A stretch of 18,753 bases of DNA, from NCBI GenBank assembly GCA_003979035.1, contig RXOA01000033.1:1-18753 (forward strand), read 5' to 3'. Below, in pieces: positions 14,641-18,753 of this stretch. Within the stretch, counting starts at the first letter, position 1, and every line of letters begins with the position of its first letter. The notes beneath the pieces were generated by a model. That model was not told where the DNA came from, did no database searches, and saw only the letters and a program-made list of their open reading frames with translations. This DNA comes from Candidatus Bipolaricaulota bacterium (GTDB lineage: Bacteria > Bipolaricaulota > Bipolaricaulia > UBA7950 > UBA9294). The translations under genes were made by a program, and so were the position numbers.

Positions 14641-15303
14641 GTGACCAAAGGTGGGTCTCGAGTCTTTGCTGTGGGGTTGCTGGTCGTAGCCGGCGTCGTG
14701 TTCGGCTGCTTCGGAGTTGTACTGTACGAACAGGATTTCTCGTCATCCTGGCCGTCGGCGTGGGACACGGCGTCCTCGAGTGTCTCGGAACGATGGATCG
14801 CTCAGGGCGCCTACCAAGTGGTCGCACGCTCGCCACAGTTTCCGACAACAGGGCTTCTCGAAGGGAGCGCATTCTATACGGGGGCGATCGAGCTCAATGC
14901 AAGTCAGCAATCGGGGACGCCCCACTGTTCCTACGGCATTGTCTTCGGGTATGTCAATGAGCAATCCTACCTGAAGTTCTGCATTACAGGCGACGGCTAC
15001 GTAGAACTCAACCAGGTTGTCGCCGGCGAGACCAAGGTGCTTGTGGGGCGTCGCCGATGCTTTGTCTCGCACCTTGGGCATGAGGCCGTGAATCGTCTTC
15101 GGGTGGAGGTCGACGGGCGGGTCTGTCGTTTCTACGTCAATGGCTGCCGGGTCATGGAGTGCTTGGATCTGTTGATTCCATGCGGGGAGATCGGGGTTGT
15201 CGTGGCCACCTTGCAGGACGATGAGGTCTGTGTCGCGTTTGATGACATCCGGGTCCATGATCCATCCGTGGTTGCGACGGTATCCGCGACGGGGACCCCC
15301 TAG
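14641..15303 (+). CDS. Exported cysteine-rich LamG/concanavalin-like domain protein
   Basis: This is a 220-residue protein with an N-terminal hydrophobic export segment (about residues 8-28). A beta-rich domain follows, starting at LYEQDFSSSW. The pattern (DFSS...W, W.A..GAYQV, YGIVFGYVNEQSYLKFCI, LRVEVDGRVCRFYVNG, IGVVVATLQDDEVCVAFDDIRV) is that of concanavalin A-like/LamG or DUF1080-type sugar- or ligand-binding domains. It may be a lipoprotein: VVFGC at 19-23 resembles a lipobox, but Phe at -2 is unusual. The domain has eight Cys (96, 114, 140, 162, 169, 174, 181, 197), suggesting disulfides outside the membrane. The GTG start is chosen because GGGGGG lies 8 nt upstream; TTG 14638 is an alternative. 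The gene stands alone. Ligand unknown. Confidence 0.75.
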   Translation: MTKGGSRVFAVGLLVVAGVVFGCFGVVLYEQDFSSSWPSAWDTASSSVSERWIAQGAYQVVARSPQFPTTGLLEGSAFYTGAIELNASQQSGTPHCSYGIVFGYVNEQSYLKFCITGDGYVELNQVVAGETKVLVGRRRCFVSHLGHEAVNRLRVEVDGRVCRFYVNGCRVMECLDLLIPCGEIGVVVATLQDDEVCVAFDDIRVHDPSVVATVSATGTP

Positions 15304-15356
15304 TCAACCGAAGAGCTCTGTCCCTCTCCGGCGATCGATGCCGTCGGGGAACGTCT

Positions 15357-15380
15357 GACCTCAGCGTGAGTGAGGTCTTT
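15357..15380 (+). terminator. Weak terminator-like hairpin
   Basis: GACCTCA (15357-15363) and TGAGGTC (15371-15377) form a perfect 7-bp stem with a 7-base loop, followed by only TTT. It lies 54 bases after the stop of the exported protein gene, in the convergent gap before the next minus-strand gene. The short T-tract makes it a weak candidate. Confidence 0.35.
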
Positions 15381-15459
15381 GCCTCTCATCGAACGCCACC
15401 CGGAAGCGAACAGCGGCGGCTGGAGAGACTTCGACCGGCGTTTCCGTGGTCCTTGACGG

Positions 15460-15828
15460 CTAGCGAGGGCGGAGCCTCCGCTTCCCGAGACGTCGAATCA
15501 GTCGGCTTGATCCGAGCCAACTGAACATCCCCAATCCGGTGGACGTTCCGAGGAGCGAGACGGCCACGCCGGCGAACATACACAGCCACGCGGCGGTCCG
15601 CAGCCGCAGGTACTGGCTGTAGTAGCGCTCGATGGCCTCTTCCTTGTCCAGCCATTGCTGGTACAAGGGATCCATCCGATCTTCAGGTTCGAACTTCGGC
15701 ACGGCATACACCGCCACCATGAAGGACAGCGTCTCCGCGGATTTGGCCTCGTTGTAGAGGAGGATTCCGGTGATGATCGATAGAAAGCCGAGACCGACAA
15801 CTCCCAGAATCAAGAGGTTCCTACGCAT
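15460..15828 (-). CDS. Small two-helix membrane protein, unknown function
   Basis: This is a 122-residue protein. The first membrane helix is about residues 4-27 (LLILGVVGLGFLSIITGILLY). An outside or periplasmic segment of about 50 residues, rich in Tyr and charged residues (MDPLYQQWLDKEEAIERYYSQ), follows, then a second helix at about 80-104 and a very basic C-terminal tail (RLIRRLGKRRLRPR) likely to be cytoplasmic. The ATG at 15828 is fixed by GGGAGG four bases upstream; four extra upstream codons are rejected. It lies 24 bases after the stop of the upstream small membrane gene, so the pair is co-transcribed from the promoter at 16151-16179. I do not recognise a family. Confidence 0.7.
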   Translation of the reverse strand: MRRNLLILGVVGLGFLSIITGILLYNEAKSAETLSFMVAVYAVPKFEPEDRMDPLYQQWLDKEEAIERYYSQYLRLRTAAWLCMFAGVAVSLLGTSTGLGMFSWLGSSRLIRRLGKRRLRPR

Positions 15829-15852
15829 CGTTCCTCCCATGCCTTCCCGGGG

Positions 15853-16131
15853 CTAGGGGTCCTTGTGATCCTCCGATGAGATCTCTTCGATCAGATCGAG
15901 CTTTCGCTCGACTTCCGCCAGCTTCTCCTCGGCTTCCCGGCGTTGCTCCAGCGGCGTATCTTCGGGAAGGCGTTCCAGGATTTCCCGCAGGTAATCGCGA
16001 CTCTGGACAAGGGCCCGTCGCTCAAACGATTCGTTGAGGCTGTTCCGCGCCGGACGCACCCATCGAAACAAGAAGAAGAACGCCGCGGCGAGCGACAGGA
16101 CAATCAATGCCAACGTCAACGGATCGGTCAC
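15853..16131 (-). CDS. Small membrane-anchored coiled-coil protein
   Basis: This is a 92-residue protein starting at GTG 16131, with AAGGAGG (16142-16136) four bases upstream. A single N-terminal hydrophobic helix (about 4-22, LTLALIVLSLAAAFFFLFRW) is followed by a basic stop-transfer segment and a long charged helix rich in Glu, Arg and Leu (about 30-85), likely a coiled coil on the cytoplasmic side. An ATG reading from 16179 would add 16 residues and bury the ribosome binding site, so it is rejected. Function is unknown. The gene shares a promoter with the two-helix membrane protein downstream, and the two may act together. Confidence 0.72.
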   Translation of the reverse strand: MTDPLTLALIVLSLAAAFFFLFRWVRPARNSLNESFERRALVQSRDYLREILERLPEDTPLEQRREAEEKLAEVERKLDLIEEISSEDHKDP

Positions 16132-16150
16132 ACGGCCTCCTTGGACCAAG

Positions 16151-16179
16151 ATTATAGATGAGCGTCTCCGATTCGTCAT
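16151..16179 (-). promoter_or_regulatory. Promoter of the small membrane-protein operon
   Basis: On the minus strand TATAAT (16156-16151) is a perfect -10. ATGACG (16179-16174), matching 4 of 6 of the -35 consensus, lies 17 bases upstream. Transcription would begin near 16144, directly before the AAGGAGG that serves the GTG start at 16131. Confidence 0.6.
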
Positions 16180-16265
16180 CGCGCGCTGCGGCGACTCCAG
16201 AAAGACGCGTGGGAATCATCGGGCCCCGGGGGATGCGACGGTCGCCGCCGATCAGACGGCGGAGC

Positions 16266-17018
16266 CTATCGGGGCGCATCCGCGGCAAGCAGCCCATCGA
16301 TCGTGCGGAGCATCCTCGGCATGGACAGAAGCGCCGCATGAACCATCGGACGTTCGACCTCGGGCATCGTCGGACCTCCGCCGGAGGCGCGAACCCGCCG
16401 CAACAACGCCCCCATCTCCAACAGGTCGGGTTCGTAGGGCTGCACCACCTCAAGGCCTCTTGTGGAGCGCAGCGCCTCGAGAAGAAGCGAGAATCGATGC
16501 TCCGAGCCCATCGCCGCCCGAGTGATCCGGCGCCGGGAGGATTGCCGCTGGGCGGACGTGGGGAGGTCGCTGACGGCCTGGCTCTCAAGATCCAGGAAAC
16601 AGGTCTCAACGGCGATGCCCAGCAAAACAAGTGCTGCGGTCTCGTGTCCGTCGAGATAACAGAGAAGCGCTTCGTGAACGGCCCGCAGTACGCTCTCGTT
16701 GATCCGCGATCCTGCATCCTTTTTCAGTGCGGTCATGTAACGATCCACATCGGGAAGTACGTGGAGATCGTCGTCCAGGCAGGTGGCGCCGAAATCCGTC
16801 AGGTGAACGAACGGGAGCTGCAGGTTGAGGGAATTCTTGCCTGGCGCCAGCACGCCACGAACCAGCAGTTCCCACACGACTTCCTGTAGCGTTAGCGCGT
16901 CCGCCTTCCCGTAGTTCTCGGTTCGCTGCCGGATCCGCGCTTCGATCGCGTGAATATGGGTCTGTGGCTCGTCACGAAGGACATCGAACACCGAGCTCCG
17001 CATTGTCGCCTTGTCCAT
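16266..17018 (-). CDS. Uncharacterised protein, winged-helix-like N-terminus and HEPN/DUF4145-like helical C-terminus
   Basis: This is a 250-residue soluble protein. Residues about 5-85 look like a winged helix: helices around VFDVLRDEPQ, ALTLQEVVWELLVRGVLAPG, then the short beta segment LPFVHLTDFGATCL. From about 90 on it is helical, with RYMTALKKDAG and VLRAVHEALLCYLDGHETAALVLLGIAVET (quoted here as LCYLDGHETAALVLLGIAVE), the style of DUF4145/HEPN-related helical bundles. No RNase-type RxxxxH motif is evident in that region. I recognise the architecture as that of a widespread hypothetical family but cannot give a function. The start at 17018 has only a weak CGGGG upstream; ATG 17003 is an alternative with AAGG. 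It is divergent from rarA across a repeat-bearing 109-bp gap. Confidence 0.65.
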   Translation of the reverse strand: MDKATMRSSVFDVLRDEPQTHIHAIEARIRQRTENYGKADALTLQEVVWELLVRGVLAPGKNSLNLQLPFVHLTDFGATCLDDDLHVLPDVDRYMTALKKDAGSRINESVLRAVHEALLCYLDGHETAALVLLGIAVETCFLDLESQAVSDLPTSAQRQSSRRRITRAAMGSEHRFSLLLEALRSTRGLEVVQPYEPDLLEMGALLRRVRASGGGPTMPEVERPMVHAALLSMPRMLRTIDGLLAADAPR

Positions 17019-17043
17019 GGCCCCGATATGCTGCCCATCCGCC

Positions 17044-17098
17044 CGTGGTCTGTCAACCGGTGGCTGGCGGATGCGCGTGGTCTGTCAGTCGGTGGCTG
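17044..17098. repeat. Imperfect direct repeat, two 23-bp copies
   Basis: Positions 17044-17066 and 17076-17098 are 23-bp copies, 32 bases apart, differing at only two positions (AC versus GT in the middle). Both begin CGTGGTCTGTCA and end CGGTGGCTG. Copy 1 contains a minus-strand TTGACA (17056-17051) that could be the -35 of the gene starting at 17018, with a weak CAGCAT 17 bases on. The repeat may be a binding site pair for a regulator. Confidence 0.7.
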
Positions 17099-17104
17099 AC
17101 AGAC
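17080..17104. promoter_or_regulatory. Perfect 9-bp palindrome between divergent genes
   Basis: GTCTGTCAG at 17080-17088 is the exact reverse complement of CTGACAGAC at 17096-17104, with a 7-base centre (TCGGTGG). It overlaps copy 2 of the direct repeat and lies 23 bases before the rarA start. With no T-tract, an operator is more likely than a terminator. Confidence 0.5.
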
Positions 17105-17127
17105 GATCGTTGAGCTAGGATGAACGC

Positions 17128-18558
17128 ATGAAGCTGTTCACGGAAGGGCAGGATCGGGGTCAGGATCAAGACCAAGATCGGGACCATCCGCTCGGGCAAT
17201 CGTCGGAGCTCCCCCTTGCCGAGCGGATGAGGCCGGCGACGCTGGACGACGTCATCGGACAATGTGGGCTTCTCGGCGATGGCGCCCCGCTACGAACGCT
17301 GATTGAACGTGAGAGGTATCGTGCGTTCCTGTTCTGGGGGCCGCCGGGAACGGGGAAGACCACGGTGGGAAGGATCGTCGCCGAACGGTCCGGCGCCGAC
17401 TTTGTCCACCTCTCGGCGGCGTTGTCGGGGGTGAAGGAAGTCCGAGCCGCGTTGGAGCGATCACGGACCCGGTATGCTTCCCGCGGGCATCGTGATTTGC
17501 TGTTCCTCGATGAGATCCATCGATTCTCGCGCTCGCAGCAGGATGTTCTGCTGACCTACCTCGAGGAAGGGAGCGTCATCTTCGTCGGGGCGACCACCGA
17601 GAACCCGTCGTTTGTCCTGACTTCCGCGCTTCTTTCGCGATGTCAGATGTTCTGTTTCACCCCGCTCTCCGAGACAGAAGTGCGCGAAGCGGTTCGGCGA
17701 GCCCTGATATCCCCGCAGGGATTGGACGGAGCCTTCTCGATCACGGAGGATGCGGAAGATGCCCTGATCGCTCTTTCGGATGGGGATGCAAGACGCGCGT
17801 TGACCACGCTGGAACTGGCATCGTCGGTCGTTTCCGGATCAAGGATCGATGCCCGTGTCGTTGAGAAGGCCGTTCAGCGGAAGAGCCTCTCGTACGACCG
17901 CGCAGGAGAGGAGCATTACAACCTGATCTCCGCGCTTCACAAGTCGATCCGGAATTCCGACGCGGACGCGACACTTTATTGGCTTGTGAGGATGATCGAA
18001 TCCGGCGAGGATCCGAGATTTCTGGCCCGGCGGCTGATCCGCATTGCCTCCGAGGACATCGGGCTTGCCGATCCTCAAGCGTTGGAGGTCGCGATCGCTG
18101 CGCGTCAAACGGTCGATTTCGTCGGCTTGCCGGAATGCGATGTGGCGTTGGCCGAAGCGGCTGTCTACCTTGCCTTGGCGCCCAAGAGCAACGCCTTGTA
18201 CATCGGTCTGAAGCAGGCACGCCACGATGTTCTGGAAACCGTGAACGAGCCGGTGCCGCTACAACTTCGCAACGCGCCGACGAAGCTGATGAAGGGACTG
18301 GGATACGGAGAAGGGTATCAGTACGCTCATGATCTGCCGAATCGGGTGGCGGACATGGACTGTCTTCCCAAGAAGCTGCTGGGGCGGCGGTACTTCCGTC
18401 CGAAGGATGCGGGAGCGGAGAGAATGCTGGCGGCTCGGTTGGCGGAGATCCGCGCGGCGCGAAGTGCCGCCCGCCGGCGCGCGAATGAGCACGAACAGCC
18501 TACTGAAGAGGATGCGCAAGACGATGCCCAAGGACGACACGACACGCCGGGTCGATGA
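17128..18558 (+). CDS. rarA: Replication-associated recombination protein A (RarA/MgsA), AAA+ ATPase
   Basis: RarA is the bacterial relative of Mgs1/WRNIP1 and works at stalled replication forks with SSB; it is a cytoplasmic tetramer. The 476-residue sequence shows PLAERMRPATLDDVIGQ (29-45), Walker A GPPGTGKT (71-78), Walker B LLFLDEIHRF (124-133), sensor-1 GATTENPSF (154-162), the arginine-finger region SALLSRC (166-172), and the C-terminal LVRMIESGEDPRFLARRLIRIASEDIGLADP signature (in part IASEDIGLADP). A low-complexity Gln/Asp stretch (QDRGQDQDQDRD, 8-19) precedes the core, and a charged Arg/Glu/Asp-rich tail of about 30 residues follows it; both are unusual additions. The ATG at 17128 has AGGA 8 nt upstream, a weak site. 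The acylphosphatase gene follows at once. Confidence 0.95.
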   Translation: MKLFTEGQDRGQDQDQDRDHPLGQSSELPLAERMRPATLDDVIGQCGLLGDGAPLRTLIERERYRAFLFWGPPGTGKTTVGRIVAERSGADFVHLSAALSGVKEVRAALERSRTRYASRGHRDLLFLDEIHRFSRSQQDVLLTYLEEGSVIFVGATTENPSFVLTSALLSRCQMFCFTPLSETEVREAVRRALISPQGLDGAFSITEDAEDALIALSDGDARRALTTLELASSVVSGSRIDARVVEKAVQRKSLSYDRAGEEHYNLISALHKSIRNSDADATLYWLVRMIESGEDPRFLARRLIRIASEDIGLADPQALEVAIAARQTVDFVGLPECDVALAEAAVYLALAPKSNALYIGLKQARHDVLETVNEPVPLQLRNAPTKLMKGLGYGEGYQYAHDLPNRVADMDCLPKKLLGRRYFRPKDAGAERMLAARLAEIRAARSAARRRANEHEQPTEEDAQDDAQGRHDTPGR

Positions 18559-18565
18559 GGCGGAA

Positions 18566-18753
18566 GTGGGGGGCGACCCCGTTGCCGCTCACGTTTGGGT
18601 TACCGGCCGGGTTCAGGGGGTGTTCTATCGCGCGAGTGCTCAACAAGCCGCTGTTCGCTTCGGCGTTTCCGGCTGGGTAAGAAACCTTGCCGACGGACGA
18701 GTCGAGGTCTGGGCCGAAGGATCGCCCCAGGCGGTCGAGAGGCTGGTATCCTG
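18566..18753 (+). CDS. acyP: Acylphosphatase (3' end outside the window)
   Basis: Acylphosphatases hydrolyse acyl phosphates such as carbamoyl phosphate. The visible 62 residues carry the full N-terminal signature VTGRVQGVFYRASAQ, with the phosphate-binding Arg at about residue 22 from the GTG, and GWVRNLADGRVEVWAEG with the catalytic Asn at about 40. The GTG at 18566 is chosen because GATGAGG lies just upstream, at the rarA stop, and gives a normal N-terminus. In-frame ATGs at 18512 and 18524 would overlap the end of rarA with poor ribosome binding sites. The gene is probably co-transcribed with rarA. The coding sequence runs off the window edge. Confidence 0.9.
   Translation, partial: MGGDPVAAHVWVTGRVQGVFYRASAQQAAVRFGVSGWVRNLADGRVEVWAEGSPQAVERLVS

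Noticed and set aside
17044..17098. CRISPR repeat pair
   Set aside because: There are only two copies, the gap is 9 bases rather than a spacer of about 30, and there are no cas genes nearby.

Overview
This window is bacterial chromosome of fairly high GC (about 58-60% by eye). It is densely packed with housekeeping genes, and I see no insertion sequence, phage gene, CRISPR array or rRNA. Gene content (dnaA, dciA, hslVU, thrS, metK, birA, rarA, six tRNAs) fits many bacterial phyla. Several small unrecognised membrane or secreted proteins, dnaA without dnaN beside it, and mixed encoding of tRNA CCA ends hint at a poorly sampled lineage. I cannot place the phylum from sequence alone; a candidate phylum such as Bipolaricaulota is only an impression.

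Layout. 1-372: end of an unrecognised gene. 373-770: a non-coding stretch with several hairpins. 771-1559 (-): an SDR-family protein lacking the catalytic Tyr/Lys pair, divergent from a 77-residue two-helix membrane protein with two His in its second helix (1709-1942, +) and a PAS-GAF-like-GGDEF diguanylate cyclase (2125-3522, +). 3587-5536 (-): a compact operon birA - DUF47/PhoU-like - ferritin-like protein. 5640-6821 (+): metK, divergent from birA with a good sigma70-type promoter. 6842-13769 (-): the replication and proteostasis cluster, transcribed as dnaA - putative oriC - dciA (with a C-terminal zinc ribbon) - hslV - hslU - thrS - mgtC-like. 13840-14416 (-): six tRNA genes (Lys-CTT, Lys-TTT, Glu, Val, Asp, Phe in transcription order) behind a TTGACA-17-TACCAT promoter. 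14641-15303 (+): a cysteine-rich exported LamG-like protein. 15460-16131 (-): a two-gene operon of small membrane proteins. 16266-17018 (-): an uncharacterised protein with winged-helix-like and HEPN/DUF4145-like segments, divergent from rarA (17128-18558, +). The intergenic region between them holds a direct repeat and a perfect 9-bp palindrome. The window ends inside an acylphosphatase gene.

How it fits together. The most informative segment is the 284-bp dnaA-dciA gap. It has DnaA-box-like sequences, an AT-rich edge and a TAG-rich trinucleotide run, and is flanked by the initiator and by the DciA helicase-loading factor, so it is the best candidate for the replication origin. RarA (fork maintenance) lies about 3.4 kb away on the other side of the tRNA cluster. 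No complete new multi-gene defence or metabolic system is evident. The most novel-looking items are the origin layout, the DciA zinc-ribbon form, the palindrome-bearing divergent region at rarA, and the structured stretch at 373-770.
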